From: Gemmataceae bacterium
Lineage (GTDB): Bacteria; Planctomycetota; Planctomycetia; Gemmatales; Gemmataceae
DNA: 64,000 nt
Direction: 5' to 3'
NCBI GenBank assembly: GCA_028288765.1
Contig: JAQGHQ010000575.1
Span: forward strand, 1-64,000
This document shows, piece by piece, positions 55,201 through 63,011 of the stretch. A program made the position numbers and the translations under genes. The notes beneath the pieces were generated by a model. The model had not been told where the DNA came from. It was given only the letters and a program-made list of their open reading frames with translations, and did not search any database. Position 1 is the first letter of the stretch, and every line of letters starts with the position of its first letter.

Positions 55201-56674
55201 GGGTGGGGGCGGCCGGGTTCTTGAGTTTCGATCCATCCGGGGCGGGTTTGTCGCGGCCCGTGAACGTCCAGAACCCGAGAGTCGCGTCGTCCGGGGCGAG
55301 TTCCTTCTCGGTCGGGGTGATGATCCCCTTCGAGATCCGCACCCGGTCGAGGTCCCCGGCGCACCCGAGCCCGCCCTCGACGAGCTGGGCGAAGGCGATT
55401 CCGCCAGGGACGACGGCCTTGTTCTCCGAAGTTACCGCCTCGTCGGCGACCTTCTTGCCGTCCACGAACAAGCGGATCCGGCCGGGCTCGTACTGCATCG
55501 CGATGGTGTGCCACCGTTCGTCGCAGATATCGGCCCGGCTCCGGACATGGTCAGGCTTCATCCCGGTCATGTAGACGGTGAGATGGCCGGTCTTCGGCCA
55601 GGTGAAGAGTTCCCAGTGTGTACCAGATGTCTTGGTGTCCGACGCGACGAGGATGTTGAAGTTGTCCTTGGCGGTGAACTTCGCCCGGCACTCGACGGTG
55701 AGCGGCGGGGCGCGGTATTCCGGCTTTCCGCCGGCAAGCCACCCGCCACCGGGCGCAGCCGGTGCAGCGGCCGTCATGGTCCGCGGTTTGGGCTTGGGGC
55801 CGGCCGGCTTTCCGGCCAGCTGGGGAAGCAGCCAGTCGAGCCCGTCGAGATTGTCCTGCAACCGCTCCTGGGCATCGTCCTGGGTGTGACCGAGAATGCC
55901 GATCGGCCCCTTGTATCCGCTCTCCGCGATTGTTTTCAGGAGCGGAAGATCGAGGTCGCCCTGACCGAGCGGGAGGATCTTCTTGCCCGCCTTCTCGCCG
56001 TCCTTGACCATCCCGTTCAGGTTCAGGGCGAGCAGGTGAGGCTTCATCTTCTTCAGGAGAGCGGGGAACCGGTCGAGGTGATTGTGTCCGTGGTGCAGGT
56101 TGTACACGATCCCGACGTTCTTCAGCTTCAGGTGGTCGATGACCGCGAGCTGGTTCTCCGGCTCTCCGAACCAGTTCCCGTGGTTGTACAGGCCGACCGC
56201 GCAACCGAGCTTGTCCGCCTCCTCGGCGATGGGGCGGATCACCCGCGCGGCGGCTTCGACCTTCTCGGCCTGCTCTTTCCCGCCGGGGTCACCCATCGAC
56301 ACCCAGAGCTGAGGTTTCACCCCGTGCTTTTTGATCGCGCCGAGGAGCGTCTGGGCGTCTGCTCCCAGGTTGGCCGGGAACCACACGGCGGTGAGCTCGA
56401 TCCCATGCTTCCTAAGCAGCGCGACCTCGGCGTCGAACGTCGGCAGGTGCTGCGCGCGCCAGTCATAGGCGTACCGTTTGAACCCCAGTTTCCCGAGCAT
56501 TTCGACCCGCTCGGCCGGGGTCCGGTTCTTCTTGTCGAACGGGACGATGCACCACGCCACAAGGTTGTCGCGCGCGAAGACCGCCGGGACGGCACCGGAT
56601 GCCGGAGGGTCGGCGGGAAGGGCGGGGGCAAGAAGGAGAAGCACGACCAACAGGGCGAAGTGGCGGACCTGCAT
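52247..56674 (-). CDS. Giant secreted protein: sugar isomerase-like TIM barrel, LamG, beta-propeller, HEAT and c-type haem domains
   Basis: A 1475-residue exported protein with a signal peptide (HFALLVVLLLLAPALP). In order it has an AP-endonuclease-2/sugar-isomerase TIM barrel (about 30-290; AVGLYNHGNWFG, NLHHGHNHL); a LamG-like concanavalin fold (about 320-480); a six-bladed propeller of the membrane-bound dehydrogenase (TIGR02604) type (about 535-860); a HEAT-like stretch (about 880-1110); a small beta domain; and a C-terminal haem domain with GCAKCHAVTADQAGGGAPSL, as in TIGR02603. Planctomycetes have families of such proteins, thought to handle exotic carbohydrates, with haem passing electrons onward. 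The fused isomerase-like domain is notable. Substrate and activity are not known. Confidence 0.85.
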   Translation of the reverse strand: MQVRHFALLVVLLLLAPALPADPPASGAVPAVFARDNLVAWCIVPFDKKNRTPAERVEMLGKLGFKRYAYDWRAQHLPTFDAEVALLRKHGIELTAVWFPANLGADAQTLLGAIKKHGVKPQLWVSMGDPGGKEQAEKVEAAARVIRPIAEEADKLGCAVGLYNHGNWFGEPENQLAVIDHLKLKNVGIVYNLHHGHNHLDRFPALLKKMKPHLLALNLNGMVKDGEKAGKKILPLGQGDLDLPLLKTIAESGYKGPIGILGHTQDDAQERLQDNLDGLDWLLPQLAGKPAGPKPKPRTMTAAAPAAPGGGWLAGGKPEYRAPPLTVECRAKFTAKDNFNILVASDTKTSGTHWELFTWPKTGHLTVYMTGMKPDHVRSRADICDERWHTIAMQYEPGRIRLFVDGKKVADEAVTSENKAVVPGGIAFAQLVEGGLGCAGDLDRVRISKGIITPTEKELAPDDATLGFWTFTGRDKPAPDGSKLKNPAAPTPTATPVSAAPPPGPNLTPTDPALKVTLIDRSPDDAYMAVKVDGTGHVFVGGREKVFVFAPDGRGGFRPRIELLRFPQDSIIIGLEFRGDDLYVLASHGLYLVPGGRVKRDGLAPKRILWGVPLDYHVSFHCLAWGPEGDLYLDHGDPLLNYGDWSRPDHWGYWTLYAGPDGAKTPYTGAGAVLKVRPDGSAPRVVARGLRGPVGLAFDRHWNLFTNDNDHESRPDQYAPARLLHVTPQADFGWPRGWMASKSPDRADLLDSVHPALGRGVPCDLAYYDEPALPALRGNLLMCRWDRFAVTRYPLRLNGASFAADEHVFTQGSNQCRPTGVTVDAAGRVFITAHYLGGNVVTPHCPSDLVMIAPADGPAVKPFDETRASVDELWTALGGPSGVVRSRAHQELIRRGGKALDGAWERLRAVRDDDPAAPHLPWLAAAGKMNDVVAERAADRTRPVTRLQAIRALAAYAADDPSSRIFDRVLVDPVPAVQLAGLDGLLTGDCPLPVEEVSKLAGSSDPVVRQTAAILLARRGTTAQLSGLIRTSDPRIRLGAVLAAGIKLTVPPADSAPPQKVTLHFPKGNAFFSPVLRFADTPTPVDLTTLGPIGSYTTAQRWAVGTRTQDENRLYQLLLTALDDPDDLVRSQAAYYLGWLRAREAEPRVDRVRLEARTRGLKDRPPVMVKDVWRIGRISLAATEQAIEHGPIDLTAAVTGGKPAWEATSAPDGKVPLPRGEGSAYVYFRVQSRDRQLAILSIGSAEARVWHNGRSVPPGSDGSALLDLQPGSNDVLLRTTSAHPLVLSVRARGGVSASLPEKADGALLAERLKNAKGAAAIPPEFLKIDWTMEGRKGDAERGRKLFGSLGCAKCHAVTADQAGGGAPSLTEAGKRFTPAHLAESVLLPDRLVAEEFRGTRVAMADGRVLTGLVVRESATEIELLLPDTTRTVLKVAEIEERKPVATSPMPVGLVRTPAELQDLLTYLLSDHPLPP

Positions 56675-56764
56675 GGGGAACTCCGGACGGAAGACGGCTG
56701 GCCGGGCCGTCATTCTATCCGTCACACGGCTACGGGTGAGGCGTTGTTCGATTCGTCCGGAGAA

Positions 56765-56839
56765 GAGTTTTTGACCGGATACCAGGATCGACGAGATTCC
56801 GAATTCATCGAGTCGATCCTGGTATCCGGTCAAAAACTC
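56765..56839. repeat. Perfect 28-bp palindrome
   Basis: Arms at 56765-56792 and 56812-56839 (GAGTTTTTGACCGGATACCA and onward) are exact reverse complements around a 19-base loop with GAATTC at its centre. It lies about 90 bases upstream of the giant-gene ATG, in a 310-base interval to the M24-like gene that contains no other feature. It could block read-through, bind a protein, or be a small mobile repeat. Confidence 0.85.
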
Positions 56840-56984
56840 GGATTGGCTTGTTCCTCAGCAGGGTGTGAGACCCGAGAGTCGATGTCTTATTCCTGACCGG
56901 GCGGGGTATAACGACCTGTGAGGAAGTCCGCGTCTTTCGGTTGGTTCGCCTGCCGTCTGGCGGGAATCACCCGACCCCGTCAGA

Positions 56985-58100
56985 TCAACCCAGGCCGGAC
57001 AGGGTCGGAGGGGTGGTCGTGAGTGGCACGGCGCGGTCGCGGGTCACCAGCGTGGGGTCCGCCCACTTCACGCTCCCCCAGCCCGGAATCCTGACCCCCG
57101 CGCCCAGGCAGATGACCATCCCGGACTGGAATGTCCCTTCGGCCCCCGCCCGGATCACCGGCCCCTCGACGGCCTCGAGCCCGATCCCGTGTCCGAAGGC
57201 GGCGGGGGCGAAGTCGATCAACCCGGCCTTCCGGAGAACCTCCCGGGCCGCGGTGTCGGCATCCCGGATGGGGACCCCGTCCCGGATGATCCCGACCGCG
57301 GCGTCCCGTGCCCCTACCACGGCGGCGAACACGTCGTCCAGGTCGTACTCCAGCCGCTCACGCTTCGTCCGCCGGGTGGGCGTCACCCCGAACGGCGTGC
57401 GGACGGTCCGGGTGAGCCGACACCGGTAGAGGACCGTGACCCCGAAGTCGACGAGGAGCTTGCTGCCTTCCGCCAGGCGGACGTCCCCGGGAATGGGGTC
57501 GGGGGCCGCCCCGCGGTCCCCGACGGCGACGAGCGTCGGGAACGCGACGTCCCACCCGCCCGACCGGCGGACGTAGGCGTCGAGGGCGTCCCGCATGTCC
57601 CGCTCGGTGTCGGCCTCCCGGAGTGTGGCGGCGAACATCCGGAACGCCCGCTCCGCGATCCGGACCGCGGCCCGGATCTCCTCGACCTCGGACGGGTCCT
57701 TGAGCGCCCGCAGCGCCTCGATCCGGTCGGGCAGCGGTTTGAACGAGACCTTCGGGGCCGCCTCCCGTAACCGCTCGAACGCATCCAGGGTGAGGTGGCG
57801 GGCCTCGACCACCGCGGCTTTCGGCCCGGCCTTGCGGATCAGTTCGGCCGCGGCTTCGAGGGCCGTGCCCTCGGCACAAGGGTGCGTCGCGAGCCCGGGG
57901 CACGTGGCTTCCGCCCGCTCGACCGTGACGGGATCGGTCACCAGGACGACCCGTCCCTGGGTTATGAACAGGTATCCGGCAGGGCGGGCCAGACCGGTCA
58001 AATACGTAATGTTGGCCGGGTTCGACACCAGAATCGCATCGGCACCGTCCGCGGCCACGTTGCCGAGTAGCGTACGCCGCCGGAGTGAAAGATAGTCCAC
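56985..58100 (-). CDS. M24-family (Xaa-Pro aminopeptidase-like) protein with most metal ligands lost
   Basis: A 371-residue protein with the pita-bread fold order of prolidase and aminopeptidase P. An N-terminal domain (residues 1-120) with SNPANITYLTG is followed by the catalytic domain. The five M24 metal ligands should be D-D-H-E-E. D218 (LLVDFG) and H304 (FGHGIGLEAVEGP) are present. The second Asp is R228 (YRCRLTRT). The usual E of the EPG segment is G333 (CLGAGVRIPG). The final E is A347 (VKWADPTLVT). The usual second His (GHGIGLxxH) is V311. It is therefore probably not a metallopeptidase any more. The start is uncertain: GTG at 58098-58100 fits the fold, with no Shine-Dalgarno sequence. 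Confidence 0.78.
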   Translation of the reverse strand: MDYLSLRRRTLLGNVAADGADAILVSNPANITYLTGLARPAGYLFITQGRVVLVTDPVTVERAEATCPGLATHPCAEGTALEAAAELIRKAGPKAAVVEARHLTLDAFERLREAAPKVSFKPLPDRIEALRALKDPSEVEEIRAAVRIAERAFRMFAATLREADTERDMRDALDAYVRRSGGWDVAFPTLVAVGDRGAAPDPIPGDVRLAEGSKLLVDFGVTVLYRCRLTRTVRTPFGVTPTRRTKRERLEYDLDDVFAAVVGARDAAVGIIRDGVPIRDADTAAREVLRKAGLIDFAPAAFGHGIGLEAVEGPVIRAGAEGTFQSGMVICLGAGVRIPGWGSVKWADPTLVTRDRAVPLTTTPPTLSGLG

Positions 58101-58425
58101 GTCAGCACCCGGATTGGAAAGAAAGGGTTCGTATTTCGACGTGAGGGCAATTATATGACGCCCACAATCGTCCTGGTAGATGTAAACCGGATTGCGAAGC
58201 GTGGACGGTCGACCATGGCCATCTCTTCTGTTGTGAGAATCAGAATCGGACCGAAATCGGCCTGTTGACGTAAATCCATTAAATTTCAAGTGTTTCGGGT
58301 GTGGACACGCGACAGGGCCACTATTCTCGATTCTCGCACCCGAAACCTTGCCAAAGCTCCCCCGGCGCCCAAGAATTTCAGATGAACGTAGAGCTAAACT
58401 CGCGATTGACACCGGTGGGGGTGCC
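58101..58425. other. Divergent intergenic region, 325 bp
   Basis: Lies between the divergent M24-like gene and an ECF sigma factor. Less GC-rich than flanking DNA, with TTGACG at 58264 and CATTAAATTTCAAG after it. Two opposite promoters are expected here, but none is clear enough to assign. An upstream in-frame extension of the M24-like gene through this interval is not protein-like. Confidence 0.4.
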
Positions 58426-59007
58426 ATGCATTCCCGGGCGGCTCATTTTTCCCAACTGATCGGGCAGTTCCAGGCGGGCGATCACGCCGCCCTCGCCGCA
58501 CTTTACGCGGAGTACGGGGGGCTCGTCCGCGAGGCCGTCCGCCGCCGGCTCCCCGACCGGCTCCGGAAGGAGTACGATTCGCTCGACTTCGCCCAGGACG
58601 TGTGGGCGTCTTTCTGCCACCTCCCGCCGGGCAAACACCACTTCGCCACCCCGGAGGACCTCGGCGGGTTCCTGGTCCGGGTCGCGCACAACAAGGTGAT
58701 CGACGTCTGCCGCCGGCGGCTCGGGACCCAGGGGTACGACGTCACCCGCGAACAGCCGCTCGTCCGGGCGGCGGACGGAGCCGACGTCCCGGTCCCGGAC
58801 CGGCAGCCGACCCCGAGCCAGTGGGCAATCGCCGCCGAACGGTGGGCCGAGATCGCCGCCGCCTTGCCGGCCCAGCACGTGGCCGTGATCGAGCGGCTCC
58901 GCGAGGGGTTCACGCAGCAGGAGGTCGCCGCGATGGCCGGGATCACCGACCGGACCGTCCGCCGGATCGTCGACCGGGTCCGCGAGCTCTGCGAGGACGG
59001 GTCATGA
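58426..59007 (+). CDS. ECF-family RNA polymerase sigma factor
   Basis: A 193-residue sigma factor. Region 2 includes FQAGDHAALAALYAEYGGLV and RRRLPDRLRKEYDSLDFAQDVW; region 2.4 is FLVRVAHNKVIDVCRRRL. Region 4 is PAQHVAVIERLREGFTQQEV and GITDRTVRRIVDRVREL. Its stop codon overlaps the ATG of the kinase gene (ATGA at 59004-59007), a tight sigma-to-kinase arrangement that suggests the kinase controls the sigma factor. The ATG at 58426 is chosen; an in-frame ATG 26 codons upstream is possible but its extension is not typical. Confidence 0.92.
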   Translation: MHSRAAHFSQLIGQFQAGDHAALAALYAEYGGLVREAVRRRLPDRLRKEYDSLDFAQDVWASFCHLPPGKHHFATPEDLGGFLVRVAHNKVIDVCRRRLGTQGYDVTREQPLVRAADGADVPVPDRQPTPSQWAIAAERWAEIAAALPAQHVAVIERLREGFTQQEVAAMAGITDRTVRRIVDRVRELCEDGS

Positions 59008-61064
59008 GTGCCGCCGGGCCGGCCGCCGGGGTGAACGCCGCCCGGGAAATCGCGACCGACTTGAAACGGCGGTGGCGCCGCGGCGAACACCCGGACGCCG
59101 CCGCCGCCCTGGCCGCACACCCCGACCTCGCCCGGTACAAGTCCGTCGTCGTCGACCTCGCCTACGAAGAGTACTTGCTCCAGGAGCAGGCCGGCTCGCC
59201 GCCCGAACCGGGGCCTTTCGCCGACCGGTTCCCGGCGTTCCGGGTGAGCGTCCTGAACACGCTCGGCGCCCACCGCCGGCTCCTTGAACAGCCCGAACTG
59301 TTGGACCCGCCGGCCGGGGCCTGGCCCGAAATCGGCTCCCGGGTCGAGGGCATCGACTTGGTGGCGGAACTCGGGCGGGGGGCGTTCGGGCGGGCTTACC
59401 TGGCGTTCGACCCCGGGACCGACCGCCTCTGCGTGCTGAAGGTCGCCCCCGGCGCGGCGGCCGAGGCCCGGGTGATTGGGCGGCTCGCCCACCCCCACGT
59501 CACCGACATCTACTGGGCGAAGCCCGCCGGCCACCGGACCGCCGTCTGCATGCCGTTCGTCGGGGTCAGCACCCTGGCCGACGTGATCGCCGCGGCCTTC
59601 CCGGCCGGGGCCCTGCCGACCACCGCCCGGGTGATCCTCGAAGCGGCCGAAGCCGATTCGCTGGCGGGACAGGCCGACCGCCGGTCGGCCGCGGTGGTCC
59701 GGCCGGCCGAGGCGTACGTGGTCGGGGCCTGCGCGGTGGGCGCCCGGATCGCCGACGCGGTCGCCTACCTCCACCGGGAAGGCGTGGTCCACGGCGACCT
59801 GAAACCGTCGAACGTGGTGATCGGCCCGGGCGGGGCTCCCCACCTGATCGACTTCAACCTGGCCACGGGCGACGCGCTCCCGGTGTCCGCCCGCGGCACC
59901 CCGGCCTACATGGCCCCCGAGGTGCTCGAAGCGGTCCTGCTCGGGCGGGTGGGCGGCGGCGGGGTGGTCGGGGTCAAGGCGGACTTGTTCGCCCTCGGGG
60001 TGGTCCTGTTCGAACTCCTTGCGGGGCGGCACCCATTCCCCTGTAAGGAGAAAGCGACTCTCACCGACCTCGCGAAGGCGGTCCGCCGCGGCCCGCCCGC
60101 CTTTCCTGCGTCGGTCCCGCAATCGGTCGCGGCGGTGGTCGCGGGCTGCCTGGCCCCGGACCCGGCGGCCCGCCCGGCCACGGCGGACGTGGTGGCAGCC
60201 GCGCTCGACCGTTTCGTCCACCGGCGGCGGACGGCCCGGCGGCGGTGGTGGTGGCGGGTGATAGCAGTCGTGGGTGTGGTCGTAGTAGGTGTCGCCGCCG
60301 CGATCGGCGTTTACGCCTGGCCGGCCCAGGACGCGGTCGCGCCACCGCCCCACTCGCCCGAGACCGCCGCCGAGTTCTTCGCCCGCGGGCGGGAATTCAT
60401 TCGGGCCGAGGATATGACCGCGGCCCAGGCCGATTTCGTGGCGGCGCACAAGCGGTCCGGCGACCCCTGGGCGCTCGCGTTCGCGGCTTACAGCCTGGCG
60501 CGGGGCGGTCAGCCCCTGGCGGCGGCAGAGATGGGCCGGGTGGCAATTCAAGGGGGAGCGACCTCGGCGGAAGTCCATAATAACCTGGGGTACGCGCTGA
60601 CGGAGGCCGCTCGGCAGAAGGAAGCGATTGGCGCCCTCGACGATGCCCTGCGGATAACCCCGGGGATGCAAGCGGCGCTGTACAACCGCGCCCTCGCCCG
60701 GTATCGGCTGGGGCTCGGCGGGGAGGAAAAAAAGGGGGCCGATAAGCGGTGCGCGGCGGACATCACGGCGGCCCTTTCGGCCGGCCCGCCGTCCGTCGAG
60801 TTGCACTCCGATGCCGCCATAATTTACGCGGCCTGTTCTGCCCGCGAGGGGACTCTCCGCGCGGTCGCGTTGCGGCAGATTCGGATGGCGATTGCGGCCG
60901 GGAAGGACCCGACCCAGTGCCGGAACGAGCACGTTTTCCGGACGACTTTCACCGACGATCCAGAGTTCGAAGCCGCCTGCAAAACCCCGCGCGGCATGCC
61001 GCCGGAAAAGAGCCTTCACCTCAGGCTCGTCGAACCCCGCCTTCCCGCCGCCCGCGGTCCCTGA
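59004..61064 (+). CDS. Ser/Thr kinase-like protein with HGD and DFN motifs, one transmembrane helix and TPRs
   Basis: A 686-residue membrane protein. The kinase-like domain (about 112-400) has GRGAFGRAYLA and VLKVAPG; the catalytic loop is VVHGDLKPSNVV, near residue 263, with HGD instead of HRD; LIDFNLA (near 283) has Asn for the usual Gly of DFG. The essential Lys and both catalytic Asp residues remain, so activity is plausible, and HGD is common in planctomycete kinases. A large loop precedes APE (YMAPEVLE). A transmembrane helix at about 415-440 is followed by three or more TPR-like repeats (LNAEVHNNLGYAL-type, here SAEVHNNLGYALTEAARQK) outside the membrane. It is translationally coupled to the ECF sigma gene. 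Confidence 0.88.
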   Translation: MSAAGPAAGVNAAREIATDLKRRWRRGEHPDAAAALAAHPDLARYKSVVVDLAYEEYLLQEQAGSPPEPGPFADRFPAFRVSVLNTLGAHRRLLEQPELLDPPAGAWPEIGSRVEGIDLVAELGRGAFGRAYLAFDPGTDRLCVLKVAPGAAAEARVIGRLAHPHVTDIYWAKPAGHRTAVCMPFVGVSTLADVIAAAFPAGALPTTARVILEAAEADSLAGQADRRSAAVVRPAEAYVVGACAVGARIADAVAYLHREGVVHGDLKPSNVVIGPGGAPHLIDFNLATGDALPVSARGTPAYMAPEVLEAVLLGRVGGGGVVGVKADLFALGVVLFELLAGRHPFPCKEKATLTDLAKAVRRGPPAFPASVPQSVAAVVAGCLAPDPAARPATADVVAAALDRFVHRRRTARRRWWWRVIAVVGVVVVGVAAAIGVYAWPAQDAVAPPPHSPETAAEFFARGREFIRAEDMTAAQADFVAAHKRSGDPWALAFAAYSLARGGQPLAAAEMGRVAIQGGATSAEVHNNLGYALTEAARQKEAIGALDDALRITPGMQAALYNRALARYRLGLGGEEKKGADKRCAADITAALSAGPPSVELHSDAAIIYAACSAREGTLRAVALRQIRMAIAAGKDPTQCRNEHVFRTTFTDDPEFEAACKTPRGMPPEKSLHLRLVEPRLPAARGP

Positions 61065-61422
61065 CCACGTCAGTATTTGATATTAATATCTGTTAATTAA
61101 TATATCTAATAGAATAAATTGTCTGGTATATTCGCGTTCGCTCCGGGGGCGCGGCCCCCGCGGCCGCATGGGGCGGGACCGGACCGGGCGCTCGCGCTCA
61201 CAGGGTCTCCCCAGTCGGTTGCACCGTTCCCCTCTGGAGAAAAGGGGGATTCGGATCGGATCTTATTTTCTTGGTTGGGTTTGAATTGTCACGTCTGGGC
61301 GGTTCGATGCTTTCTCATGTCCGCTTCTTCTCGGCTTTCTCGATCGGTCGGATGCCTACAGCGGTGACGAGTTCGCGTGGCCGACCGACCGCTGGCGTCC
61401 TCCACTGACCCCACAGATAACC
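61065..61422. other. AT-rich patch in intergenic interval
   Basis: Just past the kinase stop codon, 61079-61090 is a perfect 12-bp palindrome (GATATTAATATC), followed by TTAATTAA at 61093-61100 and more A/T to about 61125. The rest of the gap (to 61422) shows short C/G runs and no convincing ORF. Confidence 0.45.
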
Positions 61423-61875
61423 ATGTTTCCTTTCAGCTTGTTCACCCACCCGGGCCGCCAGGTCCGGACGGGTACCGGCCTTCGTGCGCGCCTGGCCGTT
61501 GAAGAACTGGGCATTCGGGCCACCCCCGGTTCGCTCGACGGGACCACCCCCGTGCCGGTCCCGTCGCCCGCCCCGACGCTGACTTCCACGGCGGGCCCGA
61601 CTATCGTCAATTTCTCGGGCGTGCAGACGTCACCGGGGTGGTACATGTTCACCGGTACCGTGAAGGACAGCGCGCCCGGCGGCCTGACCGTCACTTTTGG
61701 CGGAGTGCCTTCGCTCCAGGGGAAAACGGTCGTGACTGCCTCGGACGGGTCCTTCTCGCTGCTCGTCCAGGTCAAGACCGACGGGTCCGACGCGGGGACG
61801 GTCACCGCGGTAACGACCGACTCCTTCGGTTTTCGGTCGAACGTCGCGACGTGCTACATCTCCCCGACGAAATGA
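61423..61875 (+). CDS. Planctomycete surface-protein leader plus Ig-like domain
   Basis: A 150-residue protein. Residues 18-36 (TGLRARLAVEELGIRATPGS) are a variant of the planctomycete leader seen as RLxVExLExRxxPS in many exported or surface proteins. A Pro/Val-rich linker follows (about 40-55), then a beta-sandwich of about 90 residues with WYMFTGTVKDSAPGGLTVTF and VVTASDGSFSLLVQV, in the style of bacterial Ig-like domains. Short for its class, it could be a minimal surface protein or a truncated relative. The ATG at 61423 has no clear ribosome-binding site. Confidence 0.65.
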   Translation: MFPFSLFTHPGRQVRTGTGLRARLAVEELGIRATPGSLDGTTPVPVPSPAPTLTSTAGPTIVNFSGVQTSPGWYMFTGTVKDSAPGGLTVTFGGVPSLQGKTVVTASDGSFSLLVQVKTDGSDAGTVTAVTTDSFGFRSNVATCYISPTK

Positions 61876-61935
61876 GTAGACGCCGGTGCCGATGCCGGGA
61901 GTGACCTGGCATGACTTGACAACGCGGGGGAAGCA

Positions 61936-62310
61936 GTGGCAACCGAAATACCCGAGGGCGGTCGACGATTCGGCCGCCCGGAAACCCGCCCGGGGCGGTT
62001 CAGCGCGGATGACGTCCTCCCGATTGTCCGGGCGGCGATGGTCCGCGGGGAAGGCCCCCCCGCGGTGGTGACCTGGCTGCGGAGACTGGGAGTCGAGGGG
62101 CGGGCGGACTGGACAGCGGCGGACGAGACCCGTGCGACGGCGCTTGCCCGCCGGCTTGCGGAGATTTTAAACGATGACGGACGGGCCGACGCAGTCGCCG
62201 GACCGGTCGAGAAGCCTTTCGCCAACGCCAATGGTCGGGCTGAAGCGGGGACCGATGTATTGGGGGAGACCATCGGCGCGGATAGCGGTCCCCGCGGTCA
62301 AGACCGCTGA
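61936..62310 (+). CDS. Doubtful small hypothetical protein
   Basis: A 124-codon frame starting with GTG at 61936. Residues 1-85 have normal composition with charged and hydrophobic alternation (FSADDVLPIVRAAMVRG, TRATALARRLAEIL); the last 35 are Gly/Asp-rich. Its 3' end overlaps the convergent gene at 62167-62700 by 144 bases. I recognise no family. It may be real, or only its first part may be translated. Confidence 0.35.
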   Translation: MATEIPEGGRRFGRPETRPGRFSADDVLPIVRAAMVRGEGPPAVVTWLRRLGVEGRADWTAADETRATALARRLAEILNDDGRADAVAGPVEKPFANANGRAEAGTDVLGETIGADSGPRGQDR

Positions 62311-62700
62311 CATCTCATAGAAGTGTTCCGGCAATTCGCCCGCGAACGCCTCGAACTGGTTCCACGCGTCCTGCATCTTGATCAGGTCAGCGGTCAGCTC
62401 GTCCACGTGAACCCCGGCCGGGGGCGAGAGCCAGGGGATCTGCGAGGCGTACCGGACCGTTTGGGACCAGAGGTCGGACTCGGCCCCGGCCAGCCCGAGC
62501 GTCGGGCGGAGGCCGAACGCGGCGAGCTGGTCGGTGACTTCCAACAGGGCGACGGAGCGGGCGGTGATGAGGCCCCGGATCGGCCCCCGGTTCACCCGGT
62601 GGCGGACCAGGTCGCGCAGCGCGATCGTCAGGAAGAGGTGCTCGGCGTAGTCCCCCCGCCATCTCCGGGCGAGGGTGTGCGGAAAGTCGTGGTCGGCCAT
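62167..62700 (-). CDS. Hypothetical helical protein
   Basis: About 177 residues, mostly helical: YAEHLFLTIALRDLVRHRV, ITARSVALLEVTDQLAAFG and HVDELTADLIKMQDAWNQFE. No signal peptide and no catalytic motif are apparent. It is divergent from efp, with a 311-base gap. The ATG at 62698-62700 is favoured because composition changes abruptly upstream, where a longer in-frame stretch reads unlike protein. I recognise no family. Confidence 0.6.
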   Translation of the reverse strand: MADHDFPHTLARRWRGDYAEHLFLTIALRDLVRHRVNRGPIRGLITARSVALLEVTDQLAAFGLRPTLGLAGAESDLWSQTVRYASQIPWLSPPAGVHVDELTADLIKMQDAWNQFEAFAGELPEHFYEMSAVLTAGTAIRADGLPQYIGPRFSPTIGVGERLLDRSGDCVGPSVIV

Positions 62701-63011
62701 GTGACGGAACCCCGGTAGGTGATAGGACGAATACCGTACCTCGCCGACCAATCGAGATTGCGAGCCGGGACCGGACACGGAAACCGGACAATTTGTCCGA
62801 CCGGCCGCCGCCGGGCAGGAATAGTCGGACAACCGGATGCCGCCGACCGGGTGCCCCGCGACGCCTTGACTCACCGCCCTGGGCTTCGCACAATACCCAA
62901 TACCCTTGGAATTTAGTGATTTGCGCGCGGCGGATGGGGGCGGGGCGAACCGAACGGCAACCCGGCGGAACGGGGACCGGGCCACTCACGGCCGACAACC
63001 GGAGATGTCCA

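Noticed and set aside
54488-56896. Long plus-strand reading frame opposite the 1475-residue gene
   Set aside because: Antisense shadow with no domain or signal; the minus-strand protein is well supported.
58503-61019. Long minus-strand reading frame opposite the sigma/kinase pair
   Set aside because: Low-complexity shadow of two well-recognised genes.
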